DNA of 64,000 nt from CBFHMJ01 sp965656875 (GCA_965656875.1 CBFHMJ010000003.1:310001-374000); one strand, 5' to 3'; shown: positions 18,003-28,011, numbered from the stretch's first letter. Notes: generated by a model not told the origin, from the sequence alone. Numbers and translations are program-made.

Positions 18003-18618
18003 GAATACGCTTAAAGCAGGCATTGATTTTGATAATACCCTGGTGAATTACACCGGGGTTTTTTACGATGTGGCGGTGCAACTGGGTTGGATCGCTTCAT
18101 CTGCGTTAACGGACACCAGTAAAGAAGCGGTGAAACAGTTTTTTATTGCCGCAGATAACGAAGCGAAATGGACAGAATTACAAGGTCTGGTGTACGGTCA
18201 GTACATTCTTCAAGCGCGTGAATATGATGATGCAACGGCGGTCATGAGACGCTGGCAGGAAGCTGGTATTAGCCTGAATATTATTTCTCATAAAACCCGG
18301 TATCCATATCTGGGTGAGAAAGTTGATTTGCATCATGCTGCTCGTCAATGGTTGTTAAAACATGAAGTGTCCGGCGGTAATATTCTGCCCGACGATCATA
18401 TTTTCTTTAACGAGACCCTTGACCAGAAAGTCCAGCGTATCAACGACCAGGCGTGTGATATTTTTATCGATGATCTACCGAAGGTATTGCAGCATCCTGC
18501 GTTTCCTAAACATTGCCGTGGTATTTTGTTTGACCCCGATAACCATCACGTTGATTTTGACGGTGATCGCGTCACTTCATGGTCGCAGCTTGAATCGCTG
18601 TTAAATATACAGGGTTAA
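17995..18618 (+). CDS. HAD-superfamily hydrolase (probable sugar phosphatase)
   Basis: At 207 residues, this protein has the HAD nucleophile motif DFDNTLV near residue 11 (Asp11 and Asp13 as nucleophile and acid/base), a Ser/Thr motif (IISHKT) near residue 98 and a late FIDDLPKVL segment with the metal-binding acidic pair. It lacks a signal peptide. HAD phosphatases in activated-heptose or ketose routes remove a phosphate before nucleotidyl transfer, which fits the GmhA-like isomerase and transketolase nearby. The GmhB role is a guess; other small phosphatases look the same at this level. Confidence 0.72.
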   Translation: MAENTLKAGIDFDNTLVNYTGVFYDVAVQLGWIASSALTDTSKEAVKQFFIAADNEAKWTELQGLVYGQYILQAREYDDATAVMRRWQEAGISLNIISHKTRYPYLGEKVDLHHAARQWLLKHEVSGGNILPDDHIFFNETLDQKVQRINDQACDIFIDDLPKVLQHPAFPKHCRGILFDPDNHHVDFDGDRVTSWSQLESLLNIQG

Positions 18619-18639
18619 CTTCTTCAAGGAGCATTGCCG

Positions 18640-19725
18640 GTGCCGCCAGCCGAATTATCTGACGCTATCAAACAGTCACTTTCTTATAAAACAGGAGCAA
18701 CGATTACAAACGTTACACCGTTAACCGGGGGCAAAAACAATCAGGCATTTGCACTAACTCTGGACAGTTCGCTCCATCCGACCGCTTTTTTGAAAGTTTT
18801 TGATCTTCGTCTGGTTGGAATCAAGCAAAAGCTGGAACGGGAGCTGGCGTTTTATTTACATGTGCAACACCAGGCTATGCCTCAATTGATCATGGCTCAG
18901 CCAACCGAAGGCTGGTTATTGTTGAGTTTAATAGATGGTGAATCAGTTGAGCGCCCTGATAAGGCGATGGTTAAACAAGCATTTTCTTTCATTCACACCA
19001 TTAATCAACAACCCTTGATAACAGCGCTCCCGATTGCTGCTGATGCCATGCACAGCTTTGATGCTTTATGTGCGGATATTGACAAGAGACAGGCTCGTAA
19101 GAATGAATTATCCGCTGATAATGCGGAACATCAGGCCTGTTTATCATTCTTGCAGGAGCAATTGATTCCGTTGTTCAGCGCCAGTTGTCAGCAATTTGGT
19201 ATGTTGGCACAACAACCTGATTTCTCTCAGGCAAAACAGGCGATAGAACAGCGATGGGTATCGCCGTCCGACTTTGGTTTTCACAATGCATTGATAAAGC
19301 AGGACTCTCAGCGAAATGATGCAGTTCCGTCACAAAAGGAAAACGCGTCGCTCTGTTTTTTTGACTTTGAATATGCGGGGCAGGACAGTTTGTGGAAGCT
19401 AATGGCCGACTTTTTTGCTCAACCACGCATCCCGACCTCGCCGGAGTACGTGTCATTAATTAAAGAATTCCCCGAACTGGCAGAAAACCTGTTATACCCT
19501 GATTTTTTTGGCTTGTTTTATCAGTTGACGCAAATTAAATGGACGCTGATACAACTCAATGAGTTTTTTAGTCACGGGCAACAAAAACGACAATTTGCTC
19601 TGACAGAACAGGAATCTCTTAACCAAAGACTCATTCAGGCAAAACGCTATTTTGAAATGATACCTGAGCGCACAGTTGCGCTTGTTAAAGGTATTGCCAG
19701 ACTAAAAGATGAATTAAGAGCCTGA
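18640..19725 (+). CDS. APH/choline-kinase-fold phosphotransferase
   Basis: The start is a GTG at 18640, which lies eight bases after a clear AAGGAG; an upstream TTG at 18634 is too close to it. The 361-residue protein has SPSDFGFHNALI near residue 210, corresponding to the HxDxxxxN catalytic loop with Ser in place of His, and CFFDFEYAGQDSLWKLMADFF, the metal-binding DFE segment. This pattern fits small-molecule kinases of the aminoglycoside phosphotransferase and choline kinase fold. In this cluster it could phosphorylate a sugar or an amino-alcohol before nucleotidyl transfer. The last codon overlaps the next gene's start (TGATG). Confidence 0.68.
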   Translation: MPPAELSDAIKQSLSYKTGATITNVTPLTGGKNNQAFALTLDSSLHPTAFLKVFDLRLVGIKQKLERELAFYLHVQHQAMPQLIMAQPTEGWLLLSLIDGESVERPDKAMVKQAFSFIHTINQQPLITALPIAADAMHSFDALCADIDKRQARKNELSADNAEHQACLSFLQEQLIPLFSASCQQFGMLAQQPDFSQAKQAIEQRWVSPSDFGFHNALIKQDSQRNDAVPSQKENASLCFFDFEYAGQDSLWKLMADFFAQPRIPTSPEYVSLIKEFPELAENLLYPDFFGLFYQLTQIKWTLIQLNEFFSHGQQKRQFALTEQESLNQRLIQAKRYFEMIPERTVALVKGIARLKDELRA

Positions 19726-20849
19726 TGACTAACTCTGACCCAATTCGATGTATTGCCTGTGACAGCCAGCTTGATGTGAGTCATGCAAGGATGTTCCATC
19801 ATGCCGTCGCTTCCGATTGTCGGCCACTCACCGCAACGTTTCATGTTACGGCTTGTCCAAACTGTGGCCTGATTCAAAAACTATTGTCTGAAGACTATCG
19901 TTCTCAAGTTGCTGCTTTGTATCAAAGCTATCAGGCTTATGAATTGACCAATGGTGATGAACAATTGTCATTCAGTGCTGATGTACCCGCTTCCCGTTGT
20001 GATCAAATCCTGAAGAATGTAGCGTCGTATCTCCCCGAACATGCAACCCGGTTTCTGGATGTTGGAACGGGTTCGGGCGTCATGTTGGATGCAATCCATC
20101 GCCAGTATGTTGAGGGTGAGTTGTATGCTCAGGATGTTTCGGATCATCAACATGAAGCACTTGCACAAAAATTGCCGTTAAAAGCCTTCTTTAGCGATAA
20201 TCTGGCGGACATCTCCCAGCAATTTGACGTGATTACGTTGATTCATGTGTTAGAACACATTGACGATCCTGGGGCGTTTTTACAACAACTTGCGGCGCGT
20301 TTGTCATCTGATGGTGTTGCCGTTATTCAGGTGCCAGATGTGGAAGCTAACATCTGGGACATGGCAATCTATGACCATGTTTCTCATTTTAATCGTCAGC
20401 TGCTGGTTGCATTAGCCGCCCGATATTTCCACTGTGTAATCTTAAGTCAGGATCAGTTGTTTAAAGAAATTACGCTGGTTGTCAGTCAGCCCCGTGACCT
20501 GGCGGATGAGACTCAGCCGCTGGCAACACAGAAGCTTCCACTTAACGGTGTCTCGTTAATTAAAACCTTCTCAGCATTATCAGATATTGATGCGCGAGAA
20601 CCTTTCTGGGTGTTGGGCACAGGCCCGGCCGCTGGTTATCTGGCTGCAATCTATCCAGGTGTTTGCGGGTTTATTGACGAAGATGAACGAAAGTGGGGCA
20701 AGCAGTTTTGTGATAAACCCGTTCTTAGTTTGCCGCAACTATTAGCACAGGATGACGCACCTTCTATTGCATTGCCTTACCCTGAGCAGCAGCGCGACGC
20801 GATTAAAGAAAGACTGATGATGCAGTCATCGTCAATCATCATTATTTAA
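19725..20849 (+). CDS. Two-domain SAM methyltransferase with N-terminal zinc ribbon
   Basis: The 374-residue protein begins with two Cys pairs (RCIACDS and ACPNCGLI), the zinc-binding domain placed before the methyltransferase in sugar C-methyltransferases. RFLDVGTGSGVML near residue 107 is SAM motif I, and DVITLIHVLEHIDDPGAFL is the following region. The last 90 residues (FWVLGTGPAAGYLAAI, then GFIDEDERKWGKQF) are a small Rossmann-like module of the Methyltransf_14 type. The architecture matches sugar 3-C-methyltransferases, so a branched, methylated sugar is plausible. The C-terminal module is the fourth copy of this kind of domain in the cluster. Confidence 0.82.
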   Translation: MTNSDPIRCIACDSQLDVSHARMFHHAVASDCRPLTATFHVTACPNCGLIQKLLSEDYRSQVAALYQSYQAYELTNGDEQLSFSADVPASRCDQILKNVASYLPEHATRFLDVGTGSGVMLDAIHRQYVEGELYAQDVSDHQHEALAQKLPLKAFFSDNLADISQQFDVITLIHVLEHIDDPGAFLQQLAARLSSDGVAVIQVPDVEANIWDMAIYDHVSHFNRQLLVALAARYFHCVILSQDQLFKEITLVVSQPRDLADETQPLATQKLPLNGVSLIKTFSALSDIDAREPFWVLGTGPAAGYLAAIYPGVCGFIDEDERKWGKQFCDKPVLSLPQLLAQDDAPSIALPYPEQQRDAIKERLMMQSSSIIII

Positions 20850-20872
20850 GACAGACAAAAAGAATATACCCT

Positions 20873-21907
20873 ATGAAAGCAGCCGTATTATTTGAAACCG
20901 GACAACCCTTAAGAATCTGTGAGCCATTACTCATTCCTGCGCTTAAAACTGGTCAGGTACTGGTAAAGATCCGTTATTCCGGTTTATGTCACTCTCAATT
21001 GATGGAAGTGCGTGGAGGACGGGGAGAAGACCGCTGGCTTCCTCATTTGTTGGGACATGAGGGCGTAGGTGTCGTGGAAGAGATTGGAGACGGTGTAACA
21101 AAAGTTCAACCGGGTGATACTGTCGTACTTGGCTGGATACGAGGTGATGGGTTAGACGCGCCCGGTGGTTTATATCAGTTTGAAGGACAAACCATTAATT
21201 CTGGTGGCGTTACAACATTTTCTGAAAAAACCATCGCAGCGGAAAACCGACTGGTTAAATTACCTGAAGGTATGCCGCAAGACGTTGCCGTGTTATTAGG
21301 CTGCGCATTGCCAACCGGCACTGGCCTGGTATTGAACGAGCTAAAACCTGAATCTGGCAAGACAATCGCCGTGTTTGGTTTAGGCGGAATCGGTCTCAGC
21401 GCCTTGATTGCTGCACAGCTGTTCGAACCGACACAGTTAATCGCTGTTGATGTAGAAGACAGTAAACTGGCGCTGGCGAAAGAGTTGGGAGCCACACACA
21501 CGATTAATTGTCGAACGGATGATCCAGTTGCCGCGATTCGAGCACTTTCGGATGGAAAAGGCGTTGATTATTCGATTGAAGCGGGTGGTCTGACACAAAC
21601 GATTGAGCAGGCTTTTGAATCGGTGCGCGATGGTGGTGGTCAATGTATATTTGCGTCTCATCCACCGGATGGTGAAACGATATCGTTAGAGCCTCATGCA
21701 TTTCATCGTGGTAAGAGTATTCGCGGGAGTTGGGGCGGTGGAGCCAATCCTGATAAAGACATTCCAAAATTAGTCCGTTTGTATCAGGAAAAACAGTTAC
21801 CACTTGAGAAGTTGCTGTCACATCGCTACACCCTGGATGACGTTAATCAGGCGTTGGATGACTTAGAAGCAAGAAAGATAGTCAGGGCGTTGATTGATAT
21901 TGGGTGA
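20873..21907 (+). CDS. Zinc-type medium-chain dehydrogenase, without structural-zinc cysteines
   Basis: The 344-residue MDR protein has the catalytic zinc ligands Cys39, His62 and Glu63 (GLCH and GHEGVG) and a nucleotide-binding loop VFGLGGIGLSAL. The lobe that in alcohol dehydrogenases carries four structural-zinc cysteines is absent; that stretch reads WIRGDGLDAPGGLYQ. Losses of this sort occur in many MDR families specialised for sugar or small-molecule substrates. It ends the glycan cluster, with a rho-independent terminator following. The substrate is not determined; oxidation or reduction of a sugar intermediate is suggested by context. Confidence 0.8.
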   Translation: MKAAVLFETGQPLRICEPLLIPALKTGQVLVKIRYSGLCHSQLMEVRGGRGEDRWLPHLLGHEGVGVVEEIGDGVTKVQPGDTVVLGWIRGDGLDAPGGLYQFEGQTINSGGVTTFSEKTIAAENRLVKLPEGMPQDVAVLLGCALPTGTGLVLNELKPESGKTIAVFGLGGIGLSALIAAQLFEPTQLIAVDVEDSKLALAKELGATHTINCRTDDPVAAIRALSDGKGVDYSIEAGGLTQTIEQAFESVRDGGGQCIFASHPPDGETISLEPHAFHRGKSIRGSWGGGANPDKDIPKLVRLYQEKQLPLEKLLSHRYTLDDVNQALDDLEARKIVRALIDIG

Positions 21908-21941
21908 TATCGACAGATTATTAAATTCAACGAGTTATAAA

Positions 21942-21970
21942 AAAATACCGGACTTTACGTCCGGTATTTT
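21942..21970. terminator. Bidirectional rho-independent terminator
   Basis: AAAATACCGGAC at 21942-21953 pairs with GTCCGGTATTTT at 21959-21970 around a five-base loop, with seven T after the GC-rich stem on the right and a run of A on the left. It ends both the rightward glycan cluster and the leftward czc operon. Confidence 0.9.
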
Positions 21971-21987
21971 TTTGTCTGACTCACGGG

Positions 21988-24900
21988 TTATTTATCCCGA
22001 TGAACCAGTTTGTACAGTGCTGGCAGTACCAACAACGTCAAGATAGTTGACGAGATAATCCCTCCAATCACGACGGTAGCCAGTGGCCGTTGTACTTCAG
22101 CGCCAGTGCCAATATTGAATGCCATTGGCACAAAACCCAGGCTGGCCACCAGGGCCGTCATCAATACCGGACGAAGTCGCTGACTGGCACCTTCAATGAT
22201 GGCATTTGCCACGGTTTGTCCATTGGTTCTTAGCTCTCTGATAAATGTCAGCATCACTACACCATTGAGTACTGCAACGCCAGAGAGTGCAATGAATCCG
22301 ACGGCTGCCGAGATCGACAATGGCATGTCACGCATCAGTAAGGCAATAATACCGCCTGTTAATGCCAGTGGCACGCCACTAAAGATGATCAGCGCATCGC
22401 GAAGCGAGTTGAAGGCACTGAAGAGCAAACCAAGAATCAGAATAAGCGTTACTGGCACAACAATCGAGAGCCGCTGACTGGCCGATTGTAGTTGCTCAAA
22501 AGTACCGCCATAACCTAACCAGTAGCCCTCTGGTAAATCGAAATCTCGATTAACTGTTGCCTGTACTTCTTCAATGAAGCTGCCTAAATCACGTCCTTCG
22601 ACGTTAGCAGTAACGACAATATTTCGTTTACCACTTTCACGATTGATCTGATTAGGACCAGTGATCTCGATAATATTCGCTACTTCACCCAGTGGCACAA
22701 AACTTAGTTCCGGGTTGGCGTCAGCATCCAGAAAGACGGGCAATTGTGCCAGTGCATCTGGATCACGGCGATGAATTTCATCCATTCTTACCAGTAGTTT
22801 AAAGCGGCGATCCCCTTCATAAATCAAACCCGTTTGCACCCCTGCAATCGCGGTTTGCATCGCATGTTGAACATCGGTGACGGTGAGTCCCAGCAACGCC
22901 ATGTGATCTCGTTGTGGTTCTATGGAAATCATTGGCAGACCTTTCATTTGTTCGACTCGAGCATCTTTACTGCCCGGAACTTTGCCGATAATTTGCTCAA
23001 CCTGTTCACCCAGTTCAGCCAGTACATTTAGGTCATCCCCGTAAATCCGAATGGCGACATCGGTTCTGACGCCAGCGATCAACTCGTTGAAACGCATTTC
23101 AATGGGCTGTGTCAGTTCATAGTTATTACCAGGGACTGTTTTAACCAATGTTCTGATTTCATCAACCAGTTGTTCTTTGGATTTGTCTGGATTTGGCCAT
23201 TCACTGCGAGGCTTAATAATCAGAATAGTGTCAGCAACACTGGGCGGCATGGGATCGGTTGCAATTTCCGGCGTGCCAATCTTTGAAAAGACGCGTTCTA
23301 CTTCGGGAATATCTTTTATCACGGTCTCTAACTGACGTTGCATCATAACGGACTGGTCAAGTCCGGTCCCCGGAATGCGCAGTGCATGAAGCGCAATATC
23401 ATGTTCGTCCAGTTGTGGCAGAAACTCTTTACCTAATTGTTGAACTTGCATGGCGCTGACGGCGATGACCGATGTAGCAAGAATGACCGGGATTAGTGGG
23501 CGAGCCACCGATAAACGAAGTAGCGGGGTGTACACCACTCTGGCTGCTTTCATAAGCACATTTTCTTTTTCGCTGATGTTGCCGCGAACCAGGATAGCAA
23601 TGGCAGCAGGAACAAAAGTTACAGAGAAAATCAGCGCTCCCGTCAATGCAGCAATCACAGTGAAGGCCATCGGATGAAACATCTTACCTTCGACACCACT
23701 CAGGGCGAATATTGGTAAGTAAACCAGCATGATGATCAACACACCAAAAACCGCAGGCTGAAATACTTCTTTGGTACTGGTGGTGACTTCTGCCAGTCGT
23801 TCAGACAAGGTTAGTAATCGTCCTGCCCGATGTTGTGCAAGGCCCAGGCGACGCAATGCGTTTTCAACCACGATTACCGCACCATCAACGATGATGCCGA
23901 AATCAATGGCACCCAGACTCATCAGGTTGCCCGACACTCGGTTGTAAGCCATGCCAGTGATAGCAAATAACATCGAAAGTGGGATGACTAACGCAGCAAT
24001 AAATGCAGCCCGGAAATTACCTAACAACGCGAATAATACGGCGATAACCAGTACTGCGCCTTCAAACAGATTTCGCTTTACTGTTTCAATCGTTTTATCC
24101 ACCAGGGTGGTACGGTTGTATACCGCTTCTGCAACGATGCCATCTGGCAGAGAACGATTTACATCAATGAGTGCGTCAGCCACCGCTTTAGATACTGTCC
24201 GACTGTTTTCGCCCAGTAACATAAATGCGGTACCCAGCACGGTTTCCTTACCATTTTGTGTGGCGGCACCGGTTCGAAGTTGTTTGCCAAAGCGAACTTC
24301 AGCGACATCTTTAACTCGTACAGGCGCATCATCACGTTTTGTAATCACAATATTGGCGATATCTTCCAGTGTCATTACCTGGCCGGGAGAACGAACTAAC
24401 CACTGTTCACCATTACGCTCAATATAACCAGCGCCCGCATTCTGGTTGTTAAGTTCCAGTGCCGTGATCAGATTGTTCAGCGTTATTTTATAAGCCAGTA
24501 ATTTGCCTGGAATCGGTGCGACCTGATACTCCCGCTCAAAACCACCAACACTGTTAATTTCAGTAACGCCCGGTACTTTGACCAGTTGTGGACGAATGAT
24601 CCAGTCCTGAATGGTGCGCAGGTCTTCGGCGGTGTATTCGCTTCCATCGGCTTTTGCAGCTCCATCTTTTGCATAAATGATATAGGTGAAAATCTCTCCC
24701 AGACCACTGGCAACAGGCCCCATCGTCGGTTCAATGCCTGAAGGTAGCTTTGCCCGGATTGCCTGTAGACGCTCAGATATTTGTTGTCTGGCCCAGTAAA
24801 TATCGGTGCCTTCTTCGAAAATCACTGTAACCTGAGATAAGCCATAGCGAGACACAGAACGGGTGTAATCCAGTTTTGGAATGCCTGCCATCGCATTTTC

Positions 24901-25107
24901 AACAATCCAGGTGATGCGTTGTTCTGCTTCGAGTGGTGAATAGCCATCAGCCATTGAATTTACCTGTACCTGAACATTGGTAATGTCTGGCACGGCATCA
25001 ATTGGCAGTTCGGTCGTTTTATATACGCCCAGTCCCGCAAGTAACAGGGTCGCCATAATAATGAGCCAGCGCCTCGCTACAGCGAAGGTGACAATACTGT
25101 TTATCAT
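21988..25107 (-). CDS. czcA: CzcA-type heavy-metal RND efflux pump, inner-membrane subunit
   Basis: The 1039-residue protein is a full-length heavy-metal-efflux RND transporter. It starts with a membrane segment and LPIDAVPDITNVQVQVNS, the family signature, and repeats the RND layout of two large periplasmic loops and twelve membrane helices. The proton-relay helix reads AIDFGIIVDGAVIVVEN with D402, D408 and E415, numbers that coincide with those of Cupriavidus CzcA and mark a Zn/Co/Cd pump. CusA-type copper and silver pumps have a different helix here. It exports metal out of the cell in a tripartite complex with the products of the two genes transcribed before it. Confidence 0.92.
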   Translation of the reverse strand: MINSIVTFAVARRWLIIMATLLLAGLGVYKTTELPIDAVPDITNVQVQVNSMADGYSPLEAEQRITWIVENAMAGIPKLDYTRSVSRYGLSQVTVIFEEGTDIYWARQQISERLQAIRAKLPSGIEPTMGPVASGLGEIFTYIIYAKDGAAKADGSEYTAEDLRTIQDWIIRPQLVKVPGVTEINSVGGFEREYQVAPIPGKLLAYKITLNNLITALELNNQNAGAGYIERNGEQWLVRSPGQVMTLEDIANIVITKRDDAPVRVKDVAEVRFGKQLRTGAATQNGKETVLGTAFMLLGENSRTVSKAVADALIDVNRSLPDGIVAEAVYNRTTLVDKTIETVKRNLFEGAVLVIAVLFALLGNFRAAFIAALVIPLSMLFAITGMAYNRVSGNLMSLGAIDFGIIVDGAVIVVENALRRLGLAQHRAGRLLTLSERLAEVTTSTKEVFQPAVFGVLIIMLVYLPIFALSGVEGKMFHPMAFTVIAALTGALIFSVTFVPAAIAILVRGNISEKENVLMKAARVVYTPLLRLSVARPLIPVILATSVIAVSAMQVQQLGKEFLPQLDEHDIALHALRIPGTGLDQSVMMQRQLETVIKDIPEVERVFSKIGTPEIATDPMPPSVADTILIIKPRSEWPNPDKSKEQLVDEIRTLVKTVPGNNYELTQPIEMRFNELIAGVRTDVAIRIYGDDLNVLAELGEQVEQIIGKVPGSKDARVEQMKGLPMISIEPQRDHMALLGLTVTDVQHAMQTAIAGVQTGLIYEGDRRFKLLVRMDEIHRRDPDALAQLPVFLDADANPELSFVPLGEVANIIEITGPNQINRESGKRNIVVTANVEGRDLGSFIEEVQATVNRDFDLPEGYWLGYGGTFEQLQSASQRLSIVVPVTLILILGLLFSAFNSLRDALIIFSGVPLALTGGIIALLMRDMPLSISAAVGFIALSGVAVLNGVVMLTFIRELRTNGQTVANAIIEGASQRLRPVLMTALVASLGFVPMAFNIGTGAEVQRPLATVVIGGIISSTILTLLVLPALYKLVHRDK

Positions 25108-25122
25108 GTTTGTCTCCTGCTG

Positions 25123-26379
25123 TTAGTGATCGTGGCTTGCGCCGTCTTTCAAAATGTCGGCTTTAAGAATGTAACTATTGTCGGTGACGTATTCACGACC
25201 AGGCGCAATGCCGCCAGTGACTTCAGTCCATGTATCATCACTCAAGCCGGGTTGAATCATTCTTACTTCGAACACATTGCCAAAACGAGCAAATACGACG
25301 GGCATCTCTCTGAAGGTTTGTATTGCAGAAGTTTTTACCGCCATAGGTACTTTTACTTCATCAATTGTGATGTCTGCTTTGACATGCATACCCGGCCGCC
25401 AGTGGCCATCGGTGTTACTGATCACTGCTCTGGCGCGGGCGATGTGTCCACCGGTCATCTGCGGAGCGATATAGCTGATAGTGCTTGATGCTACCAGGTG
25501 ATGATGTAAGTCATAGACCGAGACTTGCTGGCCGGGTTTTAGTCGTTCAATGTTTTCAGGAAAGGCTGACATTTCAACCCAGACTTCAGACAGATCAGCG
25601 ATTTCAATTAATGGCTGTTCGTCACTCCGATCACCCGGATTGACATTTCGGGCAGTTACTTCACCAGTTGCAGGTGCTTTTACCTGATACTGTTTTAATG
25701 TCGTGGTATTTTCCAATGTTGCAACGACCTGGCCTTGTTTGACCTTATCGCCAATATTGACATGGACTTTGCTCACCAGCCCTTGCCAGGGCGCATGAAC
25801 CCGGTACACGCTGTTTTGTGGTGCTTCGATAACACCGAATAACGTGTCTTTGATCACGAGCGTTTGTGGGCCTGTAAAATCGGTGCCGATTTCTGCCAGT
25901 GTGAGCATCCGCTCGGTGAGTTCGGTGCGTCCTTCGTGGTTCTCATAATGCCATTCATACCGTTTTCCTTTGTATGTGGCATCGACAGACACATCGAATG
26001 AATGAGGTTCGGTTACTTCGATATTACTGACCAGGTAATCCTGCTCGGCATCAAATCCGGCGACATCATTTTGGTCACCCAGTCGATGAAAAGTCACGGA
26101 TAAGCGAATATCTTCAGGGCTTACCGGCTGGCCGCTCTCGTAAGCGTAAACTCGCATTTCAGGGGGAATGCCTGATTCAAAGATAGTCATTTCCAGTTGA
26201 AACTCGTTTCCGGAAGCCATCGGTTTTTCCAGAAGTATTCCGCCATTAGGCCCTTTAGCGGGTTCGTCATGACCGTGTTCGTCGTCATGGCCGTGACCAC
26301 CGCTGGCAAAGGCACTCAAGCTGATTGTTGTTGCCAATAAACCGGCAATAAAACGTGGAAAAGAGAATAGTGTAGTCAT
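25123..26379 (-). CDS. czcB: CzcB-type periplasmic adaptor (membrane fusion protein)
   Basis: The 418-residue protein has an N-terminal signal (IAGLLATTISLSAFASGG) followed by a histidine-rich patch GGHGHDDEHGHDEP that could bind metal. It then has the CzcB-like domain order: barrel, lipoyl (VHVNIGDKVKQGQVVATLENT and VKAPATGEVTARNVNPGD), and a membrane-proximal region. The protein joins the inner-membrane pump to the outer-membrane channel. It lies six bases downstream of czcC, and czcA follows 15 bases after it. Confidence 0.9.
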   Translation of the reverse strand: MTTLFSFPRFIAGLLATTISLSAFASGGHGHDDEHGHDEPAKGPNGGILLEKPMASGNEFQLEMTIFESGIPPEMRVYAYESGQPVSPEDIRLSVTFHRLGDQNDVAGFDAEQDYLVSNIEVTEPHSFDVSVDATYKGKRYEWHYENHEGRTELTERMLTLAEIGTDFTGPQTLVIKDTLFGVIEAPQNSVYRVHAPWQGLVSKVHVNIGDKVKQGQVVATLENTTTLKQYQVKAPATGEVTARNVNPGDRSDEQPLIEIADLSEVWVEMSAFPENIERLKPGQQVSVYDLHHHLVASSTISYIAPQMTGGHIARARAVISNTDGHWRPGMHVKADITIDEVKVPMAVKTSAIQTFREMPVVFARFGNVFEVRMIQPGLSDDTWTEVTGGIAPGREYVTDNSYILKADILKDGASHDH

Positions 26380-26385
26380 AAGGCA

Positions 26386-27717
26386 TTACTCCTGGCCTGA
26401 AACAGTCGGGTCAGCGGATGATAATGTTGAGAACGATTGACCCGTAATGCGTTCCAGTTCAAGAAAATGTGTGAAAAGCTGCGTATGTAAGTCGATGGCG
26501 GTTTGCTCAAGCGCGAAACGTTTGGCCTGCGCATCAGCCAGTCTCAACACCGAATAAAGACCTGACTTATAGCCTGCTGTGGTGTCACTTACCAGGGTGT
26601 CAGCCAGTGGTATCAGCTTATTTCGAAGCGTCGATAACTGTGCGCTGGCATTCATCATCTGTTGTTGAATGGCAATCAAACGAGTTTGTAGTTGACGTTT
26701 GGTGTTCAGAATTTGTTGATGACTCAGTTCGAACGATGCTTTGGCGGCTGCTATTCGCCCCCGGTTTGGGTTTTCGAAAGCAAGTGGCATTGATGCACTA
26801 AGAACCAGCCCCTGATCACTGGTGGCTTGTAAGCGCCGCACACCTAAGCCGACCGTGATGTTCTGATGGCCGTTGGCGATTTCCAGTTGCAGTTGTTGAT
26901 CATTAATGCGCTGTAACGCCAGTTGATCTAGGACTGCCGGTGAATGTTGCAACGCTGACTTAACATGTGCTTCGTCGGGCAGGGGAGGAAGTGTCGATAA
27001 ATCGCCTGACACCTGGTCAAAATCTGCATCCATTAACCACATAGCGGCCAGTTGTTTCAATGCCAGTTGATGATTTAACGTTAATGTTTGCAGTTTGGTT
27101 TTGCTGTCGGCCAGTTGTAGAGCCATCAAGGTCTTGTCGGCATCTCCCACCGCACCGGCGTTAGCGCGTTGAGTGATGATTCCTAACGCTTTTTGCTCAG
27201 AAGCAATACGCTTTTCCATCAGTGACATTGATGCTTGCAGTGCCAAAACTCGATAGTAACGACGGCCTGTTTCAGCCAGAGCATCCAGCTTTGTTAGCTG
27301 ATACTCCGTATGAAGCCGTTGTTTTTTCGCATCAGCGAATTTTACACGTTTGGCTTGTTTATCTCCCATCTCAAGGGTTTGACTCAGAGTCAGCGTAATG
27401 TCGGCGCTGTTGATACCGCTTGTCTGGCCTGTGCCCATGACATTTTCAATCATCGTTGAAACAACAGGTAAGGGTTTAATGCTGGCCTGAACCGACATTG
27501 CATCGGCGGCACGAATATAAAAAGGGTATTCCTGTAACGCAGCATTACCAGACTCGGCGCGTTTTAACGCTTGTGCAAACGTTAACGTCGTTGTCGGTGA
27601 TGCTGATGGTGTTGTTGCACTGACGCCGGTTGTGGCAAATGTCAGTGCGAATGTGGCTGCAAACAGCCGGGCTTTCGTCGTCATGATACGACAAAGCCTG
27701 GAAATGGTTAGCGTCAT
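26386..27717 (-). CDS. czcC: CzcC-type outer-membrane channel (TolC family)
   Basis: The 443-residue protein has a signal peptide and the two OEP repeats of TolC-like efflux channels, long alternating helices rich in Ala, Gln and Leu. GGGAG seven bases before the ATG at 27717 supports the start. It is first of the three structural pump genes; the signal peptide is followed by a Thr/Ser-rich stretch before the helical barrel begins. The protein is the outer-membrane exit duct of the czcCBA efflux pump. The preceding gene at 28012 is 294 bases upstream on the same strand. Confidence 0.88.
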   Translation of the reverse strand: MTLTISRLCRIMTTKARLFAATFALTFATTGVSATTPSASPTTTLTFAQALKRAESGNAALQEYPFYIRAADAMSVQASIKPLPVVSTMIENVMGTGQTSGINSADITLTLSQTLEMGDKQAKRVKFADAKKQRLHTEYQLTKLDALAETGRRYYRVLALQASMSLMEKRIASEQKALGIITQRANAGAVGDADKTLMALQLADSKTKLQTLTLNHQLALKQLAAMWLMDADFDQVSGDLSTLPPLPDEAHVKSALQHSPAVLDQLALQRINDQQLQLEIANGHQNITVGLGVRRLQATSDQGLVLSASMPLAFENPNRGRIAAAKASFELSHQQILNTKRQLQTRLIAIQQQMMNASAQLSTLRNKLIPLADTLVSDTTAGYKSGLYSVLRLADAQAKRFALEQTAIDLHTQLFTHFLELERITGQSFSTLSSADPTVSGQE

Positions 27718-28011
27718 AGAACACTCCCAATACGATCCAATGCTCGTAACATTGAATGTTTAAACAGATGTTCGTTAGGTTGTCCGTAGCCAGTGTTGGC
27801 TTGAAGCACGGCAAGGTAACGATAAGGTATTAATCTGTCTGGCTAGCTATACCACTGTTAACTGTATTTGGTACTAATTGAACATGAAATTCATGGCAAC
27901 TAAGTACTTTTTTGCGTTGTTAAATAACGGACTTGAAGCATAAGCTCGGTTATTCATTTAGCAAATACAATAATAATATGGGTACAGGCCAGATCTTACT
28001 GTCCTGGGAGG

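Noticed and set aside
21988..25107. CusA copper/silver pump
   Set aside because: The proton-relay helix has D402, D408 and E415 as in CzcA, and no copper-specific Met motif was seen.
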